The notes under the pieces: generated by a model
The model's database searches: none
The model's input: the letters and a program-made list of their open reading frames with translations, nothing else
Told to the model about the DNA's origin: nothing
Assembly: GCA_009617715.1 (NCBI GenBank)
Contig: VTFK01000341.1
Coordinates: 62,001-126,000 of the forward strand
DNA from: Plectrocnemia conspersa
Lineage: Eukaryota > Arthropoda > Insecta > Trichoptera > Polycentropodidae
Length of the DNA: 64,000 bases
Direction: 5' to 3'
Part shown: positions 48,251-61,400 of the stretch, in pieces
Position numbering within the stretch: position 1 is the first letter of the stretch
How the letters are laid out: each line of letters starts with the position of its first letter
Made by a program: the position numbers and the translations under genes

Positions 48251-48721
48251 TTTGATTTTTATTGAAAATATGAAAATGCGAGAGAAAAATGGGGTAGAAG
48301 AGTAAAATACAGCGAAAATGGTCTCGTAAATACGAAATATATACCAAGTACAGCTTTTATTAATGCATTTCAATAAACATTCCGATATTAAATTTCATTC
48401 CGATAGAAATACATATATGTATGTTTATAATATGAATATTTTGAAGTTAGTGATTATACATCATAATAATTTGCATGTAAAATAACGATTAATGATTAAT
48501 GAAGTATTTAAGTTGCAATAAATTTATATTTATTTATTTAATAATAGTGAATATTATATTGTAACATTACAGTCTATAGCCCTGTGCGTTACGATGGTGT
48601 ATACACAATCAATATTCACAAGGCAGTAGAGAAACACCAGATTTAAATCAGTCTATAACTTAGTGACATATTTTTTATTATAAAGAAACGTTTATTATAA
48701 GATTTAAAATACAGATAAATA

Positions 48722-48780
48722 CAGCGGTACCTCCACCTACAAACCGATCTACAAACAAAATTTTTTTATATCTCATTTGT
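48722..48780. repeat. Left end of a pogo/Tc1-like element
   Basis: TA then cagcggtacctccacctaca, followed by aaccgatctac, a terminus form known from pogo-like elements. The right end was not found. Confidence 0.35.
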
Positions 48781-48937
48781 CCTCTACATACGAACCTAGA
48801 TTCGAGACACGAACAGCGATGCACTGCGCGCGTCGATATTATTTATCCGAGCAGTATTTGTTACTACGTCGCATTTATCTGAAATACGACGCAAAGAGTG
48901 TCATATTTCAGATGGCAACAAGACAAAGTCAATTAGG

Positions 48938-49200
48938 ATAATGGAAAATTGGGTTTCGAGATACGAACCAGTCAAAACGAATTAATTTCGTAAGTGAAGA
49001 TAGTTTACTAGCGGAAATAAAATAAGAACATACACTAAAAATATTTTTTATTTTACAAAATAATATATAATCAATTAAATATAAAATAAGAAATATTTTT
49101 AGTGTATGTTATTATTTTATTTCCTCTTGTAAACTATCTCGATTTTCGAACTTAATCTATTTCCGACTGGTTCGTATCTCGAAACCCAATTTCTCATTAC
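48938..49200. repeat. Long imperfect hairpin, arms about 110 bases
   Basis: The left arm (48938-49050, aattgggtttcgagatacga ... acatacactaaaaatattt) and right arm (49093-49200, aatatttttagtgtatgtta ... tcgtatctcgaaacccaatt) are complementary around a 40-base A+T-rich loop. Probably a foldback or a head-to-head pair of element ends. A transcript could form a double-stranded stem. Confidence 0.8.
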
Positions 49201-49249
49201 ATCTAATTAATTAAATAAATACTCAATCAATAATTTAAATTATTAAGTT

Positions 49250-51120
49250 TAAGACTATTTATAACTATTTACTTAAATGGAAACTGAATTTACAAAAAAT
49301 AATGTCTCTAAAGAAAGTTGTGCTTAAACATTGTATGTGTATATTTAAATTTAAGTTTGATATTACCATAGTTACTGATTCTGGAGATTAGTGCATTAAT
49401 ATGGTCTTGCGTAATATTTTTATATTATTCTTTGGTATTATTATGACAATTTTTTTATAATTGTATTTAAAATCGTTATATATTTTTTTTTAAATTAGCT
49501 GTTTATATAGTTAAATTTATTGTGCTTTTTCTGTTAAATATCGGTTTTAAGGTTGCAATGGCAGCAGACTCTTTAGACATGAGTTCCGCAATTTTTTTAG
49601 TATTATTTAATAGATTATAAGAGAGGAAAAAACAGATGACCCAAATTGAATCCTTGCGGTACTCTAGAATGAAAAAAATACTCGTCGAAGTGAATTTATA
49701 ATGGCCGCTTAAATTAATAAGTTACTAAATTTCGAAAGAAGTTCATGACAAACTTTGTCAAATACCATCTAAAAGGTAGTATATACTACGTTGATCTGGA
49801 TTTTAGAGTCTAAGGACTTTTCCACAGACTTTGAGAAGCATAATAGTGATAGTGGAAAGACGCGGACGAAAAACATGTGGCTGGTCCACTAAAGCCTTTA
49901 ATATTTGTGATGTAATACAACTAAAGCCGGCGATCGTTATTAAGTTTTCAATATCAGATTTCTATGGACTAAATTTTACTACAATTGTTTGCCACAATGA
50001 TTATATATAGACCATGATAGTTAAAAACAAATTAAAATAAATCCAAGTTATAGAAAAATATCGTATGTCATTTATAAAAAAGTAAAAAAGACAATCTATT
50101 TTGTACATATATTTTTACACAAGTTTCCACATTGTGTCATACACAATGGTAGCATTTTACTTTATTTTTTGCATGTCAATCATCGTTAAAAGTAAATTAA
50201 TATGCGTTGCTTTTCAGATAGGTAGCAGCAGTTTGTGCATATAAAAAATGCTTTTTGTACACAAATACTGAAATATATTTTTAACTGAAAGAGAAAATAT
50301 GTAAAACTATTTCAAAGCGCTGCCTTATTCCGATTTTTAATTATTGAAAATTAAATGAGCAGTTTTAAAACGAAAAATATTTTACTCTGTGTCTGAATGA
50401 ATAATAGCATAACATATATAATTATAGGCCTTATCAATTTTAACAAATAATTTGTTTATCATAAGAACATACAGTACATTTAGTGTTAAATAAATTAATA
50501 ATATAATGTGAAAAATAATGAAGACTCTACAGTCTATATTGGTTTTAATTATTTTAAAATGAAATCAGATTCGTTTATGAAATTCAGACGCTCTACTGTA
50601 TTTGAAGTCTTGTAATAAGATCACCGTACTTATTCAAGAACAATTGCGTGAAAATGTTAAAACCATATTTTTTGCTAATTTTAATTAGTCATATATTGCA
50701 AAATGAATTGCAGTGTTCTAACACAATTGTAATAACGGAATTAACAATGCAATCGAAAGTTTAAACTTTTATCGCACATTATGAGATAAATACACCATAT
50801 TTCAATTTTTTTTTCATTCAAAACAGCAAATAAGTTTATACAAAGTATAATTATTTAATTAGCAAGGCATGTTTTTATCGGAAAAATAATGAAGCTCATA
50901 ATTATTTTAAAATGAAATGAAGTCAGGAAAGCCTTTAAAGTGATTATAATGCTGCTGTAACAATGCAACAATAAAAGTAGAATACACCATATTTAATTGA
51001 AACCTAAAGTAAAAATATTTTCAATAAAATGCAAAGTTTAGATTTATTAAAATTTTCTTATTGCAATCAATTTACTTTTGCTTACCTTATTTATTATACA
51101 TCATTATTTATATTTGCAGT
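49250..51120. other. No gene seen
   Basis: A+T-rich. A piece near 49840-49890 (ERRGRKTCGW-like) faintly recalls a Tc1 N-terminus but is too short to call. Confidence 0.5.
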
Positions 51121-51129
51121 CTATCTAAG

Positions 51130-51210
51130 CGTTTTCACTGTGTCGGCGATGACACATTTTTATTGCATTTGACGTAAAATTTTGAGTTCCGAGAAATGAA
51201 AATTTGGTTA
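51130..51210. repeat. Diverged partial copy of the palindromic MITE
   Basis: gttttcactgtgtcggcgat, then tttttattgcatttgacgta, match the core and right arm of 150-418. Confidence 0.5.
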
Positions 51211-51219
51211 CAAAAAAAA

Positions 51220-53280
51220 CATTATCTTAAAAAATCATATTTCGCAAACAGTTTAAGATATGTTTTATTTAAAAAATAAATAAAAATTGAACTATACTAC
51301 ATAAAAACGATTATAAACAAAAACATTAAAATAAACGATGACATGGTAGAAAATAGTCGATAAAAAACTTTGAAATTCGGTATTAAATTGTGAGACATCT
51401 TGTGATGAAAAAATATTTTTTTCAAACCCTTCAGTGACAGACTAAGATACATTTATTATGTATTTTAGTTTTTAACGTTCCAATCTCTTTTAAAAAATAA
51501 ATAAAAAATGCTCGAAGATATCTGCCACATTAAGGAGGAAATCAATAATAAAATATACATTATTCGCATCTCTATTTCTCGGTATTATCTCAACAAACAA
51601 TGACAGTCATTATATCAAAACATTTTAATTTTTTTAAACAAAAGTTTTATAAACATAATTTGTCTCATCTCAATGACAAAACACGGATGTGTGTTATGAA
51701 ATTGACACAAGTTTGCTTGTTCGTTAATCGCAACGCTTTACAATAACATTATATAAATTAAAAAGTTTAATTATCAAATTGCTTCAATGATAATTTTATT
51801 ACTTTATTGCATTACCAAAAGAGGTTTGCGATAAGTAAATTTCACTTTTAACAACATTTAAAATAAACAAAAGTGACCATAGATGCGAAATGAGTGTTGT
51901 ACGATAGCAATTGTTTCAGAAGACTTTAGTTATCTAAAGGTTAAGTATCAAAACTCACTATATTAAAAGTAATTTTGTGTGTATAGCGGGATTGCAAAGG
52001 GATAGTGCATTATGAAAATCTTAAACCAGGTCAAAATATAGGCTAAAAGATTTATTTTCATCCACTCTTTATTCTTCAAACTTTGCTCCTTCCTACTACT
52101 AATTATTTTGCATCAAAGCCTGCAAAATTTTATGCTAAAGGAAATTAAAAAAATTAATCTTTGGAAAAAAAAATATTTTTTAAAGCAATAAAACTAAAAA
52201 AACGACATTTATTTTAGGATTATTTAATATTTATAATATTGAACTTATTTTTTTGCACACATTTTAAAACAAAATTACGCAATACCCACAAAATATAAAT
52301 TATTTTTTACAAGAACAATATGAATTAATTAATATTTACTTTGACACAAATTATTCTAATTTAATGAATTTATATTTTCGATTTTAATTGGCAATCATAA
52401 ATTACATTTCCATTATGAATATTTGCACCTAACACTACACGTAAGTTTTATGTGGTGGGCAGCTTGGTTTTTTTTTTATTTAGTTATGATTATTCATGAG
52501 TTAAAATCAAAGTCGATACCGCATTCAAATATCATGTTTCAGTCTCTGTTGAAACGAACACATTGCAAATACCAGAAAATAAATATTTGTATGTCTGGAA
52601 AATATGTACATATGTACTAACCTACGAGCAGACGTAACATAAATAAAGTTCGTTTATTATTAACTCTTTAATTAAAATCTGAACGATGACTTAATTAGTA
52701 TACGTTAAAATCAAAGCTTTTTCTTGAAAACTGTTGGATATATTAAAATACTAAACCACAGCTATATGTAGTAAAGGGAACGCAAAAAAACGCACCCCTT
52801 TTAAAATTATTATATTTCCTTCATAACTAAAGATATGTTATATTTTTAGTGCGGACAAAAATTTTTATATAATTATATTGCGGACAAAAATACTATATAA
52901 TTGGTGATAAAAAGAATTACTGACAAATTATAATAAATTATTATGAATTCCATGCGTTTTTTTGCCTGCTACTGTACATGTCAGCAACACGTTTTAATCT
53001 AAGCTCTTTTAAATAATAAATTACCTCCTTTAAGCGTACCGATATTTAATTTAAAGTTTCGCATCTAGTAATAATTCTAGAGCTTATAGTGTAAGAATAG
53101 AAATATTAAATTAAAGCTATTTAATAACAAGAATGTATATAATTTGCAAGCAACGAATCAATACTACCCACAATGACATAATATCTGATTCATACGACTT
53201 CATACCTATATTTAGCGTTCAAATTAGGCCGATTTTGCTTGTTTATTTTATTTATATATACCTAAATATTTTAAATATTT
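51220..53280. other. No gene seen
   Basis: A+T-rich, stops in all frames, no clear repeat ends. Confidence 0.6.
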
Positions 53281-53292
53281 TATAGCCTAACC

Positions 53293-53555
53293 CAGAGGTC
53301 GGCAAAGTGCGGCTCCGGAGCCGCATGCGGCTCTTTGGCCCCTTAGGTGCGGCTCTGGCACAAATATCCACGGGCATTCGCACCAGATTTAAAAAACAAG
53401 GAAATATGGAGCTCTAAATTCGAATGTTTTTGTGTTGATTTGGAAAATTATAATAAAGGTTTGCTAAATTAATAAATAGATTTGGCTCTCAATTTTTTTT
53501 TAATTGTTGTAATGTACATATTTGGCTCTTTGGCTAATAAGTTTGCCGACCACTG
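53293..53555. mobile_element. hAT-type MITE, 263 bp, inserted at CCTAACC
   Basis: Ends CAGAGGTCGGCAAA and TTTGCCGACCACTG. The interior starts with a G+C palindrome ggctccggagccgcatgcgg. Duplications are gcctaacc (53285-53292) and acctaacc (53556-53563), seven of eight matching. The target lay in or at the edge of a telomere-like repeat. Confidence 0.9.
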
Positions 53556-53556
53556 A

Positions 53557-53577
53557 CCTAACCTAACCTAACCTAAC
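53557..53577. repeat. Short interstitial telomere-like array (CCTAA)4
   Basis: Four perfect CCTAA units plus one base, complementary to the arthropod TTAGG telomere repeat. It abuts the MITE, with one further partial unit on the other side of it. Confidence 0.85.
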
Positions 53578-54684
53578 ATATTTTACTAACGGCGCAGCAT
53601 GAAAGTTGTTATATGTTTTATAGTCAAAGCTATAAAAAAAATATTAAAAATAAATGTCACTAATATGTTTCAATATATTGTTATCACATCTACTTTTATT
53701 TATTGATAATTAATATTAAATAAAATAATTTATTTATAAAAATGTTAATTAGCCATTTCAGTTAGGAGAGTGTTTTATAATAAAAACTTTATTAAGAAAT
53801 ATTTTTAATAATTATTAAATTTAATTATAAAGTTCATGTTCCATTATTCGTAAAATACAAACTGAATGATAGACTGGCTTATACTCTCTGTTCATAAAAA
53901 AATTTAAACGTTAAAAAAATATATTTCATACGTAAAAAATATATATGAATATTAAAAGTAGTGGAACATATTTTATATATCCTAAAAACTCTATTTCGAA
54001 TTTATTTATTGATTAAAATTTTTTTAAAAATATTTATATACAACAAAGTAAACACAAACAACAACTACTAAATAAGCTGTGGGACACCAGATTGAAATTA
54101 ACGTCTGTTAATTAGAAACATTTATTTTATTTAATATAAATCAATATTACAACTTATAATATGAACATTTTCTCATTATTATTCTTATTTTGACTCAAAA
54201 CTTTTTTTTTCAAAACCTGACGAGTATTTTGCTTTAAAGTACCGCAATGATTTAATTGTAATTGTAAACTCATTTATTATATACTGATGCCCTGATAGTG
54301 TTTCAAAGTGTTCGCACAAATGCGAATTCGCTGTCTTCACAAAGAGACCTGTAGATGCTTTATATAGTTTTAAAATTTTAGAATTTTTCCTCTACGAATA
54401 ACCCTTATAGCTTAGATAAAAGTGTTTAAAACATAAATAACAAAAGCGATTTAGTATGTACATCGGTTAAGTTTTTAATATAGCGTCGAGGATGCTCGTC
54501 TACACTATGCGGAGCGCGTGTCACTTTGAATATTTAGCCGCAAGCTACAAATATACCCAAATGCATTAAAATCATCCGTTTAGTACCTTTACAAACACAT
54601 AATTATAATATTATATTGCTACTATATTGATAAGAATTAATCGAGAGACCTTGTGGAGTGTACTTAACGGGACTTTATCTCTAC

Positions 54685-54784
54685 CTGTTCTAACTCCAAC
54701 GGTCATGCAATGATTCAATATGGCGGAAATAGTTGCAATTGGGGCACGCGTCAAGATAAGCCAGAGCAAATAAATTATCTCCAC
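54685..54784 (-). other. Weak exon candidate
   Basis: The minus strand has an acceptor (gacgttcag) and donor (ACAG|gtagag) around 100 open bases reading VEIIYLLWLILTRAPIATI..., hydrophobic, in a frame that stays open on both sides. No family match; chance is quite possible. Confidence 0.2.
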
Positions 54785-54799
54785 CTGAACGTCATTCAC

Positions 54800-57700
54800 T
54801 TTCATTAAAAAATTATTAATGTCAGGAAACTTCATCAAGAACTTCTAACAGATACTCCGTACCAAAACAATATGATAACCATTATCCGAGATAGTATTTA
54901 TTCTCAAGAATTATTTCTTTAGAATTTCCGAGAAAAATTCTAAATCAAGAATTTTCATTTCTTGAAATATTTGCTTGATTTATCAAGAATTTTCATAGAC
55001 TTTTTAGTTACAAATTATTTTTTACGAATATTTTAAAATATGTTACACCCACCTGATTTTTTTTATGCCTCTGCATAAAAAGGGTGGGCCCGTGCCAAAT
55101 GTTTGAAACACTAAATATACTTAATGTTTAGTTATATTTGTTCATTGTATGATATTACTCAATGCAATCTTTATCAACAATTTCACAATTCTGAATTAGA
55201 TTGTCTAAATATTGAGTTGAGTTAAAAACAGTAAATTTATTAATTTAAAGAAAATATGTTAATAACATAAACTTTTTAGATTGAGAACCATCGATAACAA
55301 ATCAACTTTTATACTTCGTTTCTTTTAACAAAGTCACTTTGAGGTCTATCCACTTCGTCATTATTCATTAGTGAAAAAGAGATGACAACTTTATGTGTAC
55401 GCTGCATCAATTTACTTTATGCGGATATACGTTCAATATACTTATTATTACTTTTTCTATATTTTAAAATAAAATTTAGAAAAATTATAAATGTTACTAA
55501 TTTTTTTAGATTCAGAACAATAAATAAAAATTGACACATCTAAGTTTTGACAATAGCCGGATACTCGACGAACTGTTTACAAAATCCATTGATGGATTAG
55601 CAGATATTATGACGAATTTTAGTCCAGGTAAAATGGTTAGGAATTACCAAATCTTTTTACCGTAATATATTGATAAAATTATCTCTGAGTAACTAATGAA
55701 ATAAAATACTGGAAATTGTAGCATCAAATAATTTAAAAAGGCTTTAAAAAATTAAAAATATATTGGGTATGCCATATATGCCTTTGCACTGTAATGATAA
55801 AATTATTTTTGGCATTGGGTATGCCATACATATATTTATACTTCTAAGGGTTAAAAATATTTTAATGAAAAAAAATATTTGCAATTTTTCAACTACTCTA
55901 ATCGGCCTTATATATATTTTTTTGGTAATCTAAGAACCATGTCAATACTTTGCTTTGCGTAGGAATCGGCAGATTTCAAAAATGTACGAGGGTTTTGAAA
56001 AAAATTGGTTGTTTCGTTTTTTCAATATAATAATGGGTAAAGAAATTATTTCTAGGATATTTAACGACTCTAGGTATTTTATGGACCTTAGCGAGTCTAT
56101 AGAATTGTTAGAATCTATAGAGAACAAACATTTATCATTAGTTCAACAATAAGAAAAATATATTTTTTTTAGTCTTGAAGAGAGTAATGTAGGAAAATAA
56201 ATATCTTACAAATTAATAAAAATAATTTAAAATATTTTAATCAACAGGCAAATGAACATACAAGTAATAGTTCTTAATGCGCTGTTGTCAATTAAACCAA
56301 CATTGACACAAAATAAAATGAAAAATTTTTCTACGACCGAAAATATCCTAGGCCGAAATAAAAAAACATCAAGAAACCAGGATGCCTAATCAAAAATAAA
56401 CAGTCGCTTCCCTCTTCACGTCAACCCTGGTTCAACCTTATTCTATAACAATATATACGCTAGAACACTTAATTGGTGATAAAAATAATAAATAATAAAT
56501 AAATATACAGAGGTGGGAAGAATGTCGAATGAGCTCCAATAGTTCGCCAGGACCAATCTGCTTGCATATAACCAGATCACAAACCGAAGACCATCCCTGT
56601 TATTGATTCATGCCTGAACTATCATATATATTTCGCACACTTTTTTACAACAATTAAAGCATTAGTCGCGAAGGAATTTTATAAAATTTATGTTCATTAG
56701 TTGTGCTATCTAGCAGTATTGCTTAATACTAACTGAAATGCCTTTCCCCAGTATTTTTTATAATCTAGAATACATACATTTTTTAAATTTCACACATTTG
56801 AAAGGTAGAGGTCCATGGATCATAATTTGAGTAGCTGTGCACACGTCGAATGTTATGGATCATTACTGGTTAACAATGCAAGCGGATACAACTTTTCATA
56901 AGCATGCACCCTTTGTCGTGAATGCACGTGAGATTACGAGCTGAGCTAAAAATATCGCTAAAGATCAAAGGCCTTATAATGTCTTAAGTGGAAACCATGT
57001 CTCAGTCAAAGCCTGAAACATGCGGCAATTGTATTTCTTTTGAAGCGTATCGGGAATAATTTTAAACGCTTCGTTTATTCCCAAAGAGGTAAAACTAAAC
57101 TCTTAAAATTTTTATAATTTATAATTGCTAAACATATCATGTATGGCAATAATCAAACTACATAGTTTACATGTGTGTAAGTCCCCGCGATTCCTTATTC
57201 TAAAAGTTATTCAAGAAGAGATAACAATATTGTATTGTTTCATAAATCCGGAGGATTATTTGGTATTTATTATTTTTGATACACCTAAAAAATATTATAG
57301 AAATGTTTAAAATTAAGTCGAGAATTACCTTTATAATATCTTTAGCTATTATTAAAACCTGTGGTCTTTGTATATAATATATGAAATCGTTGAATAGAAT
57401 CAAATACAAAATAATTTGACTACCTTTATTTTATTAGAATATACCTAAAATATTTTAACATATCTACATATATTTTTAATTTTGGTAATAATTATATTAA
57501 ATTTAATTGCAAATGTCTCAATGTATTGAAACTATGTACTATAATACATGTTTTTGAGATCTTTTCGCTTCGATAATGTAATGTATATTATAATATAGCA
57601 ATACGTTCCTTATGCAAAACTGGAGTTTTATATATTTCTAGGAACTACAGGAGTAATATATATTATATACTACATATTTTATAAGTCGCTATGCATAATG

Positions 57701-57840
57701 TATAAAACGTATTATGCATTGATGCAAAATAGGCCATAAGCTCAACAGTGAATTAGGTCAATTTAGAAAACTCTATTTTGCTTTATTGTGATATAATATT
57801 TTTTAAGAAGACTTTTTTAATACGATATTATTTTTTTATT
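54800..57840. other. No gene seen
   Basis: Some richer sequence at 56380-57060. A short motif at 56400-56440 (gtcgcttccctcttcacgtc) recurs inversely at 13280-13310, so at least part is repetitive. Confidence 0.5.
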
Positions 57841-57849
57841 AAGTCAAAT

Positions 57850-58410
57850 TTAATATGTGCATTAAATCAGAAACAATGATAATTTTTATGTATTGTAAAA
57901 GGAAAAACTCACTTTTTGGCCTCGAAGCCTGCCGCGCCGACGGGAATTCAAAATTTGAAGATTTCATTACGAATATTGTTTTATGATTGTTTATCTAGTT
58001 TAATCAATGTATTCTTATAATCCTTACACACACATTATGTATATATTTCATGTTCATAGTTATAACATACCTATTTAATTTGAAATCCGTTTATTTATAT
58101 TCAGTCAAATCGAACAACACACATTTATTGAAACGGTTGTCACGTCGATGTCAGCCATCTTGTTTTATATTTGAATGCTTATTTTTCATTGGTCGAAACA
58201 ATAGAATGCATTACCGGTGGCTCGGAAATCAATCGAGCAAATTTAATTTTAATTTTTATTATTACAATTAAATATATTTCCTTTGTTTGCGTGTATTATT
58301 ATATACACCGTTCATACAAATCGATACGATTTACAGAGTAAAAAATTGAAATACGGAAAATGTTTCATTTTAAAATATATGAAGCGACGGCTTAGAACAA
58401 GTATATATAA
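57850..58410. repeat. Duplicated block A, second copy
   Basis: Same order of motifs as 46290-46850, with an extra segment near 58130-58230 containing gatgtcagccatcttg. Contains the exon candidate at 57913-57967. Confidence 0.85.
57913..57967 (-). other. ATG-plus-donor exon candidate (copy X2)
   Basis: Homologous to the copy at 46375-46424: the same ATG and first residues MKSSNFEFPS and the same donor gtgagtttttcc. A net 5-base insertion changes the phase to 1. Conservation of ATG and donor but not of frame argues for a 5' UTR exon or decay of one copy. Confidence 0.3.
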
Positions 58411-58419
58411 GATATCTAT

Positions 58420-61400
58420 GTTTTCATTAGACTATGTTAAACTGGTAAGTAGTTTTATGATGAACGAAATCCCAACATCGCACAATAAATAAAATACAAA
58501 AATAAAATCGTTCTTGTCTCCCGCTTTTAACTGATATGCGGCGTGAAACAAAAAATCTGCCAGTGTTCCCCATACAAAGTGTTATATAATATACAATTAA
58601 TTAATTTTTGATAAATAAATGTATATTAGGAAATTTGTAATAAATAACACTATGACTTAACAAAATATTGCAAGAAAATATTACATATTATTTTTTGTAT
58701 GGATAATTAATCAATCAAATTTTACGAAACGAACTTATAACTTTATTCCCATGTCGCCAAAAAATACATGCATGTCATTACACAAAAATCATGTCATACT
58801 ATATTCATCATTAATTTTAAGGTCTTTACTTTAAGAATTTGCTTATCTTATATTTCCCATTAGTCACGTTTAATAAACAGTATGCATTCAATTTACCAGT
58901 TGTAAAATGAGAAGAAACGATCGTTTTGCTTCTGTTTGTTATGGTTTGTGTTCTTATCTTAATTTCAGTCTGGATTGAGATAAGCTTTTGTGACTAATAT
59001 GTCTTGCACAAATATGATACGATGTTATATACAACAGTACTTTGTATAACGACACATATCTTGTGTCCCACACAATTTTGATACATATAATTAATACGTT
59101 TTAATACATTGACTTTCAGGATTATATTTTTGGTTAATTGCAATCGCATTGATGTGTAAAATTTAAATTTAGATTTTTTTTAATGCTCTCTTCATTGCTT
59201 TAAGATACTTCACCTAAAAAATATCAATGGATAAAGAAAAGCTGAATATAAAAATAATGTAGTGCAATGTTAAAAGCAAAAAGGTTTTTTTTTATTATTA
59301 GTATTAAGTGACTTATCAATAACATGAGAACAATAACTTTTTATTGCAAGATGGTTTTACCATTCAATTTTTACACCACATCAAAAGATGTTAGAACAGC
59401 TTTCTTAGCTAAAAGATTAAAATTATCTTTCTTCCTCGTTTCGATTTGACGTTTAATGAAAGACATTGGCTATGAATAAGCACTACATAAACATCAATGT
59501 TCACAGTGTAAATTAAATTTTCTAGAATATTGGTTTCTATTGATTTCATATGTTAATGCCAAACGATGCTTTTATAGACTTGTTGTGCTTTTTAAGACGC
59601 CATCAAATACAATGCAGGCGGTTCCGTCAAATACAATGGAAAGCGTTGAAAAGCTTGTTATGCCAACTATGCACTGCTTATAGCATACTCCTTCTCTTTA
59701 TAAACTCCTTTACAAAAATAATATACCTTCTTGTTTATGAGAAGAAAACGAGCTCATAATAAAAGAATCTTTATTACTCCGAATGCCTCCGTTTGAGTAT
59801 TGCTGTCGCGCATAGCTTGTTGCAATAATGCCATTGCAAGTCACATATCGCATTCCTTTTATATGCTGTGGTTTTAGTTCAGTAATATAGTTATACAAGT
59901 TAAATAAAAATATATTTTATATTAAAAGAAAATTACTACAGATAGATAATATATAAAAATAAAAAGGAAAGCAATTAAGGTTAGTTTTAAGGAAAAAAAG
60001 TCACGAAAAATATAAATTTGCAATTTAACGGAGGTACTATTAGTCAAAGAACTGTAAGACATTGGTTGAGAAATTTCTTACTGATAAAAGCTCTGTCTGC
60101 TATTGATGAAAAATATTGAGAAACACTGTTGAAATTAATCCAAAAGGCACTCACAGCAGCCTTTGAAGTTAATCCTGTAATCAATATCTTATTTGATGCC
60201 ATAGGAAATGTGAAATCACCAACTCAACAAAAAACAATAACAAACAACAACGTTTAAAAGTCTGTTGTTTGTTAGTTCTTTGAAACATAAGGAAATCATT
60301 TATAAAGAAAAGCATTACCTGCGATGAGAAATAGATTATTTTCAATAACTTTATTAGATCAGTACAATGATTATATATCTAAAAAGCTCTGAAAAAATCA
60401 TGGTGACAGTCTTATGGGAGAATCATTAGTCTAGGCGAGATTAATACAGCAAAATCATAGCGTAGGAAAATTTAAACCATTCATAGAAAATTAAACAGGT
60501 TTAGAGTAATATTACTCAGAGATCTCATTATAATAATATTTATTAATTACAGTTGCAAAATTAAACAAATTCAGATTAAAAATTTTAACTCGTCTCTAAT
60601 AGTCCCCTGACCTTTCAATAATCAAAATGAAAATCTGTAGAGTTTAAAAATAATAATAAAATAGACGGCACATTTATCAATTACTTGTATCGCATAAGGA
60701 TAAATAGAGCTTATTAAACAATAGATATTTTAATTTTATTTTATGATAGTAAGACATACACATATTAATATAGAATTATTTCAGAAATTTAAAAAATATT
60801 AATACTATTTTAATATGTAATAACTAAGAAATTTAGTAGTATATACACAGGTGGCAAAAAATAATATTAAACATTGGAAAGAATGACTACTTAATTCAAT
60901 CTGGTAATTTACGTGTTTTTTAACCAAATCAGCACATGAATAAAAGAAAAGCTGTATCCGAACATTAACCATAAGTGTGTATAAACACACACACCATGTA
61001 TTCTAAGGCCGTTGCGGTAACACGCAAGGCTTTCATAATTCCAATAAAAAACTATAACCAAGGGTCAAGAAAAAGGTCACTGAACTAGCTAACATCGGAC
61101 CTCGAGATTTTTTAAATAAAAAGTATTTGTATGTAAAAAATAACTTGATTAAGATAACGCTTAAAATATTAATAAATACAAGTTACATTGGACAATATAA
61201 AATAATCGTACATTAAATAAACAAAGACAAAAAATCGTGCAAGAATTAGATATGAATGTATTAGGTCTTATTATATTTACATTGGATATATACTATGTAC
61301 TTACGTTAGAGTTCAATAAATAGTCTACATTAGTGTTATTAAAAAAAATATACATTCACTCTAAGCTAATATATTTAGCTATACAAATGATTATCATAAG

